52,392 nt of DNA, taken from a virus. Positions 25,362 through 31,948 of this stretch are shown here, one piece after another. The notes under the pieces are model-generated. The model was not told the origin of the DNA and made no database searches. It was given only the letters and a program-made list of their open reading frames with translations. The stretch is taken from positions 1-52,392 of the IMG/VR virus record IMGVR_UViG_3300037502_000790; one strand, 5' to 3'. Positions within the stretch are counted from its first letter, which is position 1; each line of letters starts with the position of its first letter. A program made the position numbers and the translations under genes.

Positions 25362-26792
25362 CTAGGTCCAGCCCTTCGAGGATCTCTTTGTAACCGCCCT
25401 AGCCCTTGCGGGAGTCAGGCCGCTTCTGACCTTCAAGCATGCGTACTGCAGCGCGTCTTGGATGTGCGAGTAGATGTCTTTGACGGGTCGGTCTTTATAG
25501 CGAGCGTTGCCGGAAGTCTTCAGCCGCTCAAACTTGTAGCGCCCAAGGAATCCCTTCCTCAGGTTTGTGCATCGTGGGTTCAGCAGGAAAGCTGGCTCAC
25601 CGTCCATCATCCGGGTCATGAAGAAGGCAACGGATTCGCGCCTTGGGATGAAGTCGTTGGTGGCGGCTGGCTCGGTGTAGATCCCCGCCTCAAGCAGCTC
25701 CTGAAGACAGGTGCGCTCGTCGGTCTGGGCTCGGATGTTTCCGGCTGGGTCGCCTGCTGAATGAATTTGAAAACCGCCGTACTTGTTCATAAGTACCGGC
25801 TTTACGATATCGTTGGCGAACTGGCGGATACCCATATCCTCTGATACCAGTTCATCCAGAATGATAATCTTCCCTCTTCCTGTTACTTGCAGGATGACGC
25901 AAGCAGGTGTGAGTCCAAAGTCCCACCCCAATACGATCGGCAGGCCACGCTCACCCTCGACGTTCTTGTTGAGGCAGTGCACCTTGTCGTTGTACTCAGG
26001 GTAGACCGGCTTGCCGTCTTTGGTGGATCCGTAATTCCCAAGAAGGAATACGTTGATCCAGTCCTCCGACTTCGAGGGGACTTGCTGCTGGTAGTAGCTG
26101 TAGCCACCCGGCAGGTTGAATACGTTCTCGGCGTCTGGGTTCGGTGCATAAGTGCCGTCTTCCAAACGCAGCAGGCCACCCGGTTGACGGAAGAACTCCC
26201 ACTCAGGCGGACAGTCTTCCTCAGCCAGCTTGTAGTACCAGTGATCGTCGTCGCACGGGTTGGTGTCAAGGATGATCCCGCACCAGCTCGGCCCACCCTG
26301 CAGCTTCGATGGGAATCGTCCCACCCGCTGGGTGACCATATCGAAGATTTCTTTAGGGACCTCCGAAGCTTCGTTGATCCATGCGCCTGTCAATTCCAGC
26401 GACCGGAGCTTGCCCGTCTCTGTAGGCTTGTCCAGCGCCATGAACATCACCTCGAGTTCCAGCCCGGTGCCATCCCCGATGTTGTTGATCTTCATCGTCG
26501 ATGTGATTGGGGTGTCCCACTTGATGGGCGCCACGTTTGTCGCGAACCAAGTCTCCCAAGTTTTGATGGTGGTGGACTTTAGCTCCGGGTAGGTGTTACG
26601 AATGATAAGCCATCGAGAACGCCGAATACCGTCGCGGCTAGGACGTTGTCGCAATGCGCGAGCCACAATTTCCACGCAACAACTTGAGGATTTTCCAGAA
26701 CCAACAGGACCCATAAGGCCGCGTACAAACGCATCTGATTCGTGGAACTTCGCTGCATTCTTTCCCGGGGGCGAGTACTTGATTACTTCCAC
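25362..26792 (-). CDS. terL: Terminase large subunit (476 aa)
   Basis: ATPase and nuclease halves are visible: Walker A GPVGSGKSS at 28-36, a Walker B-like AWINEASE at about 137-144, then a RNase H-like nuclease with D291 (VLGWDFG), E314 (ILDELV) and D348 (SAGDPAGN). The start is GTG at 26792, overlapping the upstream stop (TAGTG). Length is typical. It pumps DNA through the portal encoded next and cuts concatemers; the circularly permuted contig fits headful packaging but does not prove it. Confidence 0.94.
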   Translation of the reverse strand: MEVIKYSPPGKNAAKFHESDAFVRGLMGPVGSGKSSSCCVEIVARALRQRPSRDGIRRSRWLIIRNTYPELKSTTIKTWETWFATNVAPIKWDTPITSTMKINNIGDGTGLELEVMFMALDKPTETGKLRSLELTGAWINEASEVPKEIFDMVTQRVGRFPSKLQGGPSWCGIILDTNPCDDDHWYYKLAEEDCPPEWEFFRQPGGLLRLEDGTYAPNPDAENVFNLPGGYSYYQQQVPSKSEDWINVFLLGNYGSTKDGKPVYPEYNDKVHCLNKNVEGERGLPIVLGWDFGLTPACVILQVTGRGKIIILDELVSEDMGIRQFANDIVKPVLMNKYGGFQIHSAGDPAGNIRAQTDERTCLQELLEAGIYTEPAATNDFIPRRESVAFFMTRMMDGEPAFLLNPRCTNLRKGFLGRYKFERLKTSGNARYKDRPVKDIYSHIQDALQYACLKVRSGLTPARARAVTKRSSKGWT

Positions 26793-27133
26793 TAGCGCTT
26801 TCTTGGTATTGAGTAGTAGCGGTCGCCGCGCTTCACGACGTCGTAACCCGCCTCGTCTTCGCCCTTCAGAGCTTTATCCCAAGTCTCGTGCTTGGCGCCC
26901 TTGAGCATGATTCCAGTTCCCTCTGGCAGATCCTTCGGGCGATCTTTCTCGTTCAGCTCGACACGAGATCCCCAGTGACCGAGGTTCTCTCCAGTCCCAT
27001 CTGGGCCCATCCCGTATCGCTTAGCCGTCTCGTAGTCGTAGCCGTCGCTCTCCGCGTCAAAGGCAGCGCCACCATCGGCCATGTGCTTGACCTTGCCGTA
27101 GCTCTGGCGCATCCAGTCGGGGGCGTGTCCCAT
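26792..27133 (-). CDS. Small packaging-module protein (113 aa)
   Basis: ATG at 27133 with AGGAAGACGAG upstream, overlapping the preceding stop. N-terminus MGHAPDWMRQSYGKVKHMAD carries an ADGG element (HMADGGAAFD). The C-terminal domain has KGAKHETWDKALKGEDEAGY and a final VVKRGDRYYSIPRKR. It shares the PDW(M/Q)RQS start with the 245-aa protein near the portal. Function unknown. Confidence 0.75.
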   Translation of the reverse strand: MGHAPDWMRQSYGKVKHMADGGAAFDAESDGYDYETAKRYGMGPDGTGENLGHWGSRVELNEKDRPKDLPEGTGIMLKGAKHETWDKALKGEDEAGYDVVKRGDRYYSIPRKR

Positions 27134-27384
27134 TACTCGTCTTCCTCTTTGCGTTTGCCTGACATGTCGAGCTGGAAGGTGATTGGCTGAGCATCGACTT
27201 CCATCTTGACGTCGGACAAGTCGGGCAGGATTTTCCGGAGCAAGATCTCAATAGACCTAACTTGTGTTGCCGAAAGATCAACCTCACCATTGGCATGGTT
27301 GGTCAGACGATTGATCAGCTGAGCCGCTTGGATCTTCAGCCGTGTGTTCTCGTCGTGTCGGATTTTTTTGATTCTTGCCGCCAT
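27133..27384 (-). CDS. Putative terminase small subunit-like protein (83 aa)
   Basis: Helical, basic N-terminus (MAARIKKIRHDENTRLKIQA) followed by LINRLTNHANGEVDLSATQV and RSIEILLRKILPDLSDVKME. This helical pattern ahead of the large terminase matches proteins often annotated as small terminase or packaging factors. It is shorter than most small terminases, so the DNA-recognition role is only probable. Confidence 0.68.
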   Translation of the reverse strand: MAARIKKIRHDENTRLKIQAAQLINRLTNHANGEVDLSATQVRSIEILLRKILPDLSDVKMEVDAQPITFQLDMSGKRKEEDE

Positions 27385-27387
27385 GTC

Positions 27388-27651
27388 TTATCCCAATGTC
27401 TGTACCCCGGCGCGATCGAACGCTTTCAGGATCGCTGAGCCGAGGAGGAGTAGATCCTCCCTGCTGTTGAACTCGGTGAGATTGATCTCTGTTTCGAACA
27501 GGTGGGGGTCTCCGCCAATATTGACCATCCCGGTCAACATCACCACCTGAGGCGCGATGGCTCGCTTTAAGTCGCTCTCATATGCAACTTCAATACCGGC
27601 CAATGCGCTGCTTTGGTTCAAGAACCTCTGTAGCTCTTCTACGGTGAGCAT
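27388..27651 (-). CDS. First late-operon gene, unknown function (87 aa)
   Basis: ATG at 27651 with GAGGAAGTTTT upstream. Alternating helices and strands (VEELQRFLNQSSALAGIEVA, PQVVMLTGMVNIGG, EDLLLLGSAILKAFDR). No recognised domain. Being first after the structured leader, it may be an early late-phase factor. Confidence 0.72.
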   Translation of the reverse strand: MLTVEELQRFLNQSSALAGIEVAYESDLKRAIAPQVVMLTGMVNIGGDPHLFETEINLTEFNSREDLLLLGSAILKAFDRAGVQTLG

Positions 27652-27676
27652 AAAACTTCCTCGGTTTGGAATAGGT

Positions 27677-27728
27677 GAGGGCCCCCTCTGGCTCGATCAC
27701 CAGATGAGCAAGCGAATGCTCGGCCCTC
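27677..27728 (-). other. tRNA-like three-way junction in the late leader
   Basis: Perfect outer stem GAGGGCC (27677-27683) with GGCCCTC (27722-27728), enclosing two hairpins: TCTGG/CCAGA (27687-27691 with 27700-27704) and GAGCA/TGCTC (27706-27710 with 27717-27721). On the minus strand the 7-bp stem is followed by ACC, like a tRNA acceptor end without the final A. It lies between the tRNA and the first late gene. Confidence 0.5.
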
Positions 27729-27781
27729 GTTGCCGTCAGCAGTGCTTCCCGGTTTAAGGCGGGGCGGCTCTACGGTCTTGA

Positions 27782-27856
27782 TGGTTGCGGAGGATGGAAT
27801 CGAACCACCGACCTCGGGATTATGAGTCCCGCGCTCTACCGCTGCGCTACTCCGCT
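27782..27856 (-). tRNA. tRNA with CAT anticodon (Met or Ile-type)
   Basis: Minus-strand cloverleaf of 75 nt with an encoded CCA end. The anticodon arm CGGGA-CTCATAA-TCCCG gives anticodon CAT; the T arm is GGTGG-TTCGATT-CCATC; the acceptor GCGGAG/CTCCGC is closed by an unusual A1-A72 mismatch. The D stem has an imperfect pair. A 1-72 mismatch is a feature of initiator tRNAs, but the anticodon stem lacks the three consecutive G-C pairs next to the loop. A CAT anticodon could also be modified to read AUA (Ile). Confidence 0.85.
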
Positions 27857-27872
27857 ATATGTGCACAGTATC

Positions 27873-27914
27873 GCTAATTTACTAATATATTAGCATAGCC
27901 TGTTTGCTATTAGC
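27873..27914 (-). promoter_or_regulatory. AT-rich operator-like region upstream of tRNA/late leader
   Basis: Contains a perfect 12-bp palindrome CTAATATATTAG (27882-27893) and a GCTATTAGC palindrome (27906-27914), with repeated TTAGC/GCTAA half-sites and -10-like TATGCT/TAATAT sequences on the minus strand. A plausible regulated late promoter; the exact -35/-10 pair is unclear. Confidence 0.4.
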
Positions 27915-28091
27915 GCAACTTAAAAACAAAACCACCTCGATTGAAGCCCCCGGGGTGCGTGTTCATTTGGTCCACCCCGGGTCGCCCTCGTGAATGAATT
28001 TTCAATGAGAACAGTTCTCAGGCGGTCGTTTGTCAGAAACTTGCCACCATTTCTGACATCGGCTGTAGATGCGCCTAGTGGTACAGCGGAG

Positions 28092-28493
28092 TCAAAACTT
28101 CCTATCAACCTTGACGCAGTCAAATGGCAGCGGCGTTTTGTTGTCATCGCTCAGGTTGCCCCACAACAGCTTGGAGTTGTACCGGTCAATCAAAACCGAC
28201 ATCTTGTCTGAAACGCTCGGCTTCTTTGTTTCCTTGTCCACATTGATGAAATCACCTCGTATAAACCGATCTCCAGACTGAACAATCTTCCACGTTGACT
28301 CAGTCGTAAATCCTCCGCCTGCCTGCATCCGAGTAAAGATCGCCTGCATATCAAGAGCAACTGTCACCTCCCACTTCGCCCCCAACCCCTCACAGCTCAG
28401 TCGGATAGTTGACTGACCGTAACTGCTACCCATACTCAACACGAGACATAGACACGCCTTACTAAAGAATGAAACCACCGTTCTTATCTGCAT
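28092..28493 (-). CDS. Secreted protein of unknown function (133 aa)
   Basis: ATG at 28493 with GAGTAAAACT upstream. N-terminus has a signal peptide (FFSKACLCLVLSMGSSYGQS). The mature part has two Cys (LSCEGLGAKW, PFDCVKVDRKF) that could pair in the periplasm, and beta-rich sequence (KWEVTVALDMQAIF). It stands alone upstream of the late operon and may be a superinfection-exclusion or lysogenic-conversion gene; that is inference. Confidence 0.72.
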   Translation of the reverse strand: MQIRTVVSFFSKACLCLVLSMGSSYGQSTIRLSCEGLGAKWEVTVALDMQAIFTRMQAGGGFTTESTWKIVQSGDRFIRGDFINVDKETKKPSVSDKMSVLIDRYNSKLLWGNLSDDNKTPLPFDCVKVDRKF

Positions 28494-28550
28494 AGTTTTA
28501 CTCGCTTTACGTATTCAATTGCCACGCAACAAAACATAGCACATGAAAAG

Positions 28551-28610
28551 TGAATGGCGCGTGTGGATATGGGATACGAAAGATGAACGGTGCGTGAGTA
28601 GATGGGATAC
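28551..28610 (+). repeat. 27-nt imperfect direct repeat, two copies
   Basis: TGAAYGGYGCGTGWGKAKATGGGATAC at 28551-28577 and 28584-28610, 33 bp apart (about three helical turns). Ends in identical ATGGGATAC. Candidate regulator binding sites. Confidence 0.6.
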
Positions 28611-28908
28611 AGCTGGAGCCTCAACCCCCGGGTGATGCACTTCGTGGTCCCGTGCCCCTAGGAGTACGTATGCATACCCCCTGTATACACATTCATCCGA
28701 CTCGTAATGAGTAGAACCCCTAGTGTTTTCAATGCTTCTCAGGGTAACTGTGCTGAATTTGTGCGGATAAACCTACCCCGCGGCACAGTCTGGTGCGTCT
28801 TTTATGGAGAACTCGGACTCGCGTGCGTATTCCCCCGTAGTTTTCATTGATTTTTTCCCAACTGACTCCTCCCTCCGTTCCCCTCCTTAGGAACTGACAC
28901 ATCGGGCC

Positions 28909-28939
28909 CTGCCCCTTCACTCATCGTGAAAGGGGGCAG
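28909..28939 (+). promoter_or_regulatory. Leader hairpin with TTCAC/GTGAA core (copy 1 of 3)
   Basis: Stem CTGCCCC-TTCAC, loop TCATC, GTGAA-(AG)-GGGGCAG, followed by a pyrimidine-rich stretch, an 8-T run and AAGGAG before the 28987 start. Similar hairpins precede 31118 and 32994. Could be a weak terminator, attenuator or processing site. Confidence 0.55.
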
Positions 28940-28986
28940 TTCCCTTTCTACACCTCAATCGTTGTTTTTTTTCTAAGGAGCTTCAC

Positions 28987-29313
28987 ATGACTCTGCAACT
29001 CAAACCTATCACTCCTGCACAACACGGTCGTATCCAAGCCCTGATGGACCGTGGACTCGTAGCCGGTTCCATCCCAGAGACATCGTGGGAAGCTTCTTGC
29101 GTAATTCGCAACGCTCCTGCATCCAAGCGTGACAAGGATGTCTTGAAGAACAAGGGTGGTCGGGTCTTAGCACGTATGACTTCATCCGAGGTAGAGATGA
29201 CTTCCAAGGTAGTGGAAGCTCTTGCTCTCATCGATGGTGCTGGTATCAAGAACGCGAAGGTACTGGAAGGCGCCATGATCCTACGTTCTATGTTCTGTTC
29301 TAAGGCTCAGTAA
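28987..29313 (+). CDS. First accessory gene, unknown (108 aa)
   Basis: ATG at 28987 with CTAAGGAG upstream. Helical: QHGRIQALMDRGLVAGSIPE, then a basic stretch (ASKRDKDVLKNKGGRVLARM) and TSKVVEALALIDGAGI. No recognised domain. It is followed by a terminator and precedes the tandem RNA hairpins. Strong ribosome site and hairpin leader suggest high expression. Confidence 0.75.
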   Translation: MTLQLKPITPAQHGRIQALMDRGLVAGSIPETSWEASCVIRNAPASKRDKDVLKNKGGRVLARMTSSEVEMTSKVVEALALIDGAGIKNAKVLEGAMILRSMFCSKAQ

Positions 29314-29336
29314 TCTCTCTTACGTCTTAGGCATAC

Positions 29337-29370
29337 GCGGGAGCGCTTGTTCAAAGGGTTTCCCGCTTTT
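29337..29370 (+). terminator. Rho-independent terminator
   Basis: Stem GCGGGA (29337-29342) with TCCCGC (29361-29366) followed by TTTT, 23 nt past the 108-aa gene. The loop is long (18 nt) so strength is uncertain. Confidence 0.65.
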
Positions 29371-29386
29371 AACCCCTTATCAAAAT

Positions 29387-29463
29387 CCTAAGGTCGCTAG
29401 CTCAAGCTAGGTAAATCCTTAGGTCGGCGGGAGGTCGCCAGCTCAAGCTGGGTAAATCCTCCT
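29387..29463 (+). ncRNA. Two tandem hairpins with compensatory changes
   Basis: Copy 1: CCTAAGG-TCG-CTAGC-TCAA-GCTAG-GTAAAT-CCTTAGG (29387-29423). Copy 2: GGAGG-TCG-CCAGC-TCAA-GCTGG-GTAAAT-CCTCC (29430-29462). Both outer and inner stems change by compensating pairs, while the internal loop (TCG / GTAAAT) and the TCAA loop are identical. Covariation within one locus is strong evidence for an RNA structure. It lies after a terminator and directly before five small membrane-protein genes, so it may be a leader element. I do not recognise the family. Confidence 0.6.
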
Positions 29464-29496
29464 TGCCGCTATCTAACCACTTATCAGGAGAGCAAC

Positions 29497-29595
29497 ATGA
29501 GCACAACACTCAAGATCGTTTGGTTCGCTGGCTTCATCTCGCCAATCGTCCTTGGCTGGATCTTGGCGAAGCTCTTCGGTGGCCCAACAGACTAA
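29497..29595 (+). CDS. Miniature membrane protein 1 (32 aa)
   Basis: ATG at 29497 with CAGGAG upstream, TAA at 29593-29595. Product MSTTLKIVWFAGFISPIVLG..., one membrane segment and a short polar end. First of five consecutive tiny membrane-protein genes, each with its own ribosome site. Function unknown. Confidence 0.62.
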   Translation: MSTTLKIVWFAGFISPIVLGWILAKLFGGPTD

Positions 29596-29605
29596 GGAGA
29601 ACAAC

Positions 29606-29683
29606 ATGTCAATCGACTTCATCCTCGCAGGTTCCTACTTTGTAGCAATGGCTTACCTTGCAATTCTGTCAATGATCAACTGA
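29606..29683 (+). CDS. Miniature membrane protein 2 (25 aa)
   Basis: ATG at 29606 with AAGGAGA upstream, 10 nt after the previous stop; TGA at 29681-29683. Product begins MSIDFILAGSYFVAMAYLAI, essentially one hydrophobic helix. Confidence 0.58.
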   Translation: MSIDFILAGSYFVAMAYLAILSMIN

Positions 29684-29693
29684 GGAGAACAAC

Positions 29694-29786
29694 ATGGAAG
29701 ACCGCACACTCGTAGCAATCGCGATGGCATTCCTTGGCGCATGTATTGGAGCGCTGGCTGGATTCATCCTCATCATCCTGATCTAG
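29694..29786 (+). CDS. Miniature membrane protein 3 (30 aa)
   Basis: ATG at 29694 with GAGGAGAAC upstream; TAG at 29784-29786. A polar start (MEDRTL) is followed by one membrane helix (VAIAMAFLGACIGALAGFIL). Confidence 0.6.
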   Translation: MEDRTLVAIAMAFLGACIGALAGFILIILI

Positions 29787-29794
29787 GAGGTCGC

Positions 29795-29866
29795 ATGTTC
29801 GAAGCACTCATCTTCATCGGCTGCGTTGCCTTGATCGGTATCGCATTCATCGGATTCTTTGACTAG
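29795..29866 (+). CDS. Miniature membrane protein 4 (23 aa)
   Basis: ATG at 29795 with TAGGAGGTCGC upstream; TAG at 29864-29866. Product begins MFEALIFIGCVALIGIAFIG and ends Phe-Phe-Asp; nearly the whole peptide is one hydrophobic helix. Confidence 0.58.
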   Translation: MFEALIFIGCVALIGIAFIGFFD

Positions 29867-29875
29867 GAGATCAAC

Positions 29876-30073
29876 ATGAATCGTCTCGAAACACTCGCAA
29901 TGCTTGTCTTGTCAGTACTGGTCTACGTATTTGCTCTTTACTGCGGCATGAAGCATCTCATCTCAGCATGGACAATGTTTGCTACCGCAATGTTCGGAGT
30001 CTTCTGTGGCGTCTACTCATCCTTTCGCATCATCACCGCGTTTGATGTTGACTCCCGATATCAGTCTGGCTGA
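29876..30073 (+). CDS. Small membrane protein 5 (65 aa)
   Basis: ATG at 29876 with TAGGAGATCAAC upstream. Two hydrophobic segments (LAMLVLSVLVYVFALYCGM; WTMFATAMFGVFCGVYSSF) and a short polar tail. Last and longest of the miniature membrane series. A shared gene-start sequence suggests duplication or co-regulated expression. Confidence 0.7.
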   Translation: MNRLETLAMLVLSVLVYVFALYCGMKHLISAWTMFATAMFGVFCGVYSSFRIITAFDVDSRYQSG

Positions 30074-30093
30074 TACTGCATTAGTTAAACGGA

Positions 30094-30157
30094 GCCGGGG
30101 TTCTTCGGAGCCTCGGCTTTATTAAAAACTTCGGAGCGGCAGGACTGCCAGCCTCCG
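30094..30157 (+). terminator. Terminator hairpin and second hairpin
   Basis: GCCGGGG (30094-30100) pairs with CCTCGGC (30111-30117) and is followed by TTTATT: a terminator after the miniature membrane genes. A second hairpin, CGGAG-C-GGCA-GGAC-TGCC-AG-C-CTCCG (30132-30157), follows and precedes the next gene. Confidence 0.7.
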
Positions 30158-30195
30158 ATATTCCCGTGCAAGCAATCCGAATTTCTCGAGGAAAT

Positions 30196-30483
30196 ATGTA
30201 CATCGAACAAACTTGTTACGAGCGTGGCTGTGCCTGTTTTGACTACCGGCTGAACACCGGGGTCGAGGTGCATCGCAAAAACAATCTAGTTGCTCTGCTG
30301 ATAACCACGCTGTCTTTAGCTATCAGTCTCATCACATTCGCACTGGTGTTCCTACTGTGCGGCGCTCTAAGAATCACTGAGCCGTATGCATTTATCGCTG
30401 CAATGTTCTGGTCGTTGGCGCCATTAGTTGTTGGCGTTTGGGACGGCAGCATGTTCAACACAATCACAAAGGAGAAAACATGA
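30196..30483 (+). CDS. Two-TM membrane protein (95 aa)
   Basis: ATG at 30196 with GAGGAAAT upstream. A Cys-rich soluble N-terminus (QTCYERGCACFDYRLNTG) precedes two membrane segments (LVALLITTLSLAISLITFAL; FIAAMFWSLAPLVVGVW). The cysteines might bind a metal. Stop overlaps the next ATG (ATGA). Confidence 0.72.
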   Translation: MYIEQTCYERGCACFDYRLNTGVEVHRKNNLVALLITTLSLAISLITFALVFLLCGALRITEPYAFIAAMFWSLAPLVVGVWDGSMFNTITKEKT

Positions 30484-30746
30484 AGTACTTATGGAAAACG
30501 ATTCGCCAATCCAAGTATGGCGACGGGGTAGATGTCCACGGTTTCTACGAAGCCGAGAGCAGCAGCGTACTCGCCGGTCAAACGCTCAAGCAATTCATCG
30601 ACAGCTACGACACGCAAGAACTAGCTCAAGCCGCGCACCCAGACGCTCGCATGGGCAGCAGCTGGACTGACCCAGTTGTCAGCATCAATCACTTGCCCTG
30701 CGAAGACGACCCAGTTCCCGGCGGGATGTACCCCGATGACTATTAA
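30480..30746 (+). CDS. Small soluble protein (88 aa)
   Basis: ATG at 30480 with AAAGGAGAAAAC upstream, overlapping the preceding stop. Starts MKYLWKTIRQSKYGDGVDVH; central helix (TLKQFIDSYDTQELAQAAHP) and an acidic C-terminus (CEDDPVPGGMYPDDY). No domain recognised. Confidence 0.7.
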   Translation: MKYLWKTIRQSKYGDGVDVHGFYEAESSSVLAGQTLKQFIDSYDTQELAQAAHPDARMGSSWTDPVVSINHLPCEDDPVPGGMYPDDY

Positions 30747-30758
30747 CAAGGAGGCCAC

Positions 30759-30935
30759 ATGAACGAGAGCGATCTGATGATTATAGAAAACCGCATCCGG
30801 ATTAAAGACTGGGTAATTGAGCAGCACAAGATAGCACTGCATCGTATAGGCGATGCAATAGCAACAGGAGACCCAGAAGTTATCTACGACACGTGGATGA
30901 AGTTGCGTCCATTGGCTGATCGAAAGGAAGAGTAA
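30759..30935 (+). CDS. Small helical protein (58 aa)
   Basis: ATG at 30759 with AAGGAGGCCAC upstream; TAA at 30933-30935. Product MNESDLMIIENRIRIKDWVI then EQHKIALHRIGDAIATGD; acidic and helical. Function unknown. Confidence 0.68.
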   Translation: MNESDLMIIENRIRIKDWVIEQHKIALHRIGDAIATGDPEVIYDTWMKLRPLADRKEE

Positions 30936-30986
30936 TGCTTTTCCATCGAACCACCACCAACTCTTGCCCAGCAGATAGTCAGTCGT

Positions 30987-31001
30987 CTGATCGTTCCGTG
31001 C
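30987..31001 (+). repeat. 15-mer CTGATCGTTCCGTGC (copy 1 of 3)
   Basis: Identical copies occur at 36258-36272 and 36908-36922. The latter two lie in different genes in different reading frames, so protein coding does not explain the identity. Possible regulatory site. Confidence 0.6.
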
Positions 31002-31059
31002 TGTGGCGCAAGCGTCAAACCCTTTCCCGCTCCACCCCTCTTCAACCACCAGAGTCCCA

Positions 31060-31082
31060 CCCCTCACCTGTCGGTGAAGGGG
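31060..31082 (+). promoter_or_regulatory. Leader hairpin with CACC/GGTG core (copy 2 of 3)
   Basis: Stem CCCCT-CACC, loop TGTC, GGTG-(A)-AGGGG, then a pyrimidine-rich segment and AAAGGAGG before 31118. Same design as the hairpins at 28909 and 32929. The whole 30936-31117 stretch is open in frame with 31118 but has no ribosome site at its 5' ATG, so I treat it as leader. Confidence 0.5.
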
Positions 31083-31117
31083 ATGGTCCTCTTCTCAATT
31101 CTGCAAAGGAGGATTGC

Positions 31118-31396
31118 ATGAATCACTTTATTGGCACAGTAGAAGTCACGCATGGTGAGTACAACACCAAGTGTGCATTCATCTTCAAGACGGAAGAAGA
31201 TCCCGGCAAGTACCTCAATCAAATCGCTAAGAGTTGGTACGGCAGTAGACCAATCAAAGATGGCAACAACTTCTTCTTCGATGCTGGGTGCGTGTGCGTT
31301 ACCCCTGTCGGATGGAAGCAGATCTCGCCAGCTACACAAGCTGACATACACGGCATTCTCAATGTGCTAACACCCCAACCAAGGAGACTTACATGA
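31118..31396 (+). CDS. Small accessory protein (92 aa)
   Basis: ATG 31118 chosen because AAAGGAGG precedes it. Product starts MNHFIGTVEVTHGEYNTKCA; beta-rich with helix PGKYLNQIAKSWYGSRP. A longer form from 30935 (153 aa) is possible but would cover the hairpin leader. Overlaps the next gene by 4 nt. Confidence 0.68.
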   Translation: MNHFIGTVEVTHGEYNTKCAFIFKTEEDPGKYLNQIAKSWYGSRPIKDGNNFFFDAGCVCVTPVGWKQISPATQADIHGILNVLTPQPRRLT

Positions 31397-31749
31397 TTGA
31401 TACCTCACACTTCACAGGCACCGAGGCATACCACCGGTTCGGCCTGTTCCCCGATGTTGCAACCGATGGCGCTATCTACGTGGCTAAGAAAGCCGGTGCG
31501 TTCTGGTTGCTTGACGCGATTGCTGCTCAATTGCGACACAAAGCGCGACACGAGCACGACACTTTTGCTGTCGCGAAACTTGAGGTGGACGTTCTTGCCA
31601 GCAAAGGAGTGCTCAAGCTAGATGATGGCAACGGCAACGTCTTCGCCACCGAGAAGATCCAGTACACCGACTACCCAGATCCCGACATCACCTTTTTTGC
31701 AAAGTGGGTTGGCAACCGCTGGGTGCTTATGGTTCCCTCGGAATATTAG
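31393..31749 (+). CDS. DUF6876-like protein (118 aa)
   Basis: ATG at 31393 with AAGGAGACTTAC upstream. Pattern FTGTEAYHRFGLFPDVATDG, YVAKKAGAFWLLDAIAAQLR and WVGNRWVLMVPSEY matches a small conserved family of phage and mobile-element proteins (DUF6876-like). Function unknown. Confidence 0.78.
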   Translation: MIDTSHFTGTEAYHRFGLFPDVATDGAIYVAKKAGAFWLLDAIAAQLRHKARHEHDTFAVAKLEVDVLASKGVLKLDDGNGNVFATEKIQYTDYPDPDITFFAKWVGNRWVLMVPSEY

Positions 31750-31759
31750 GAGATCGATA

Positions 31760-31948
31760 ATGAATCAGCACCGCTTCTGCGCTACCTGTTACAGCCACCG
31801 CAAATCGGAGGGCGGCAGCATCAAGCAAGGCCGGGTTCCCCGATGGGTGTGTGAAGAGTGCACCAATAAAGCTTCAGCTCGTTGGTCAGGACGCATCGCC
31901 GAGTTCGCACCAAAGGAAATCAAAAAAGAGGAATGGAGGTACCGATGA
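31760..31948 (+). CDS. Zinc-ribbon small protein (62 aa)
   Basis: ATG at 31760 with TAGGAGATCGATA upstream. CATCYSHRK and VCEECTNKA supply a CxxC...CxxC zinc site. The C-terminus is basic and charged (APKEIKKEEWRYR). Likely nucleic-acid or protein binding; otherwise unassigned. Confidence 0.72.
   Translation: MNQHRFCATCYSHRKSEGGSIKQGRVPRWVCEECTNKASARWSGRIAEFAPKEIKKEEWRYR

Larger units (their letters stand above)
28494..28986. other. 493-nt divergent intergenic region
   Basis: No convincing gene. Holds a 27-nt direct repeat (28551-28610), a short ACTC-GTAAT-GAGT hairpin and the hairpin at 28909-28939. It separates the minus-strand secreted-protein gene from the plus-strand accessory block, so the early rightward promoter probably lies here, but no clear sigma-70 box is visible. 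Confidence 0.5.

Noticed and set aside
27920-28147. 75-aa minus-strand frame between tRNA and secreted-protein gene
   Set aside because: Overlaps the 3' end of the secreted protein in another frame, low-complexity composition and no convincing ribosome site.
28729-28920. 63-aa minus-strand frame in the divergent region
   Set aside because: Arg/Gly-rich shadow-like sequence over hairpin DNA, with no neighbours on that strand.
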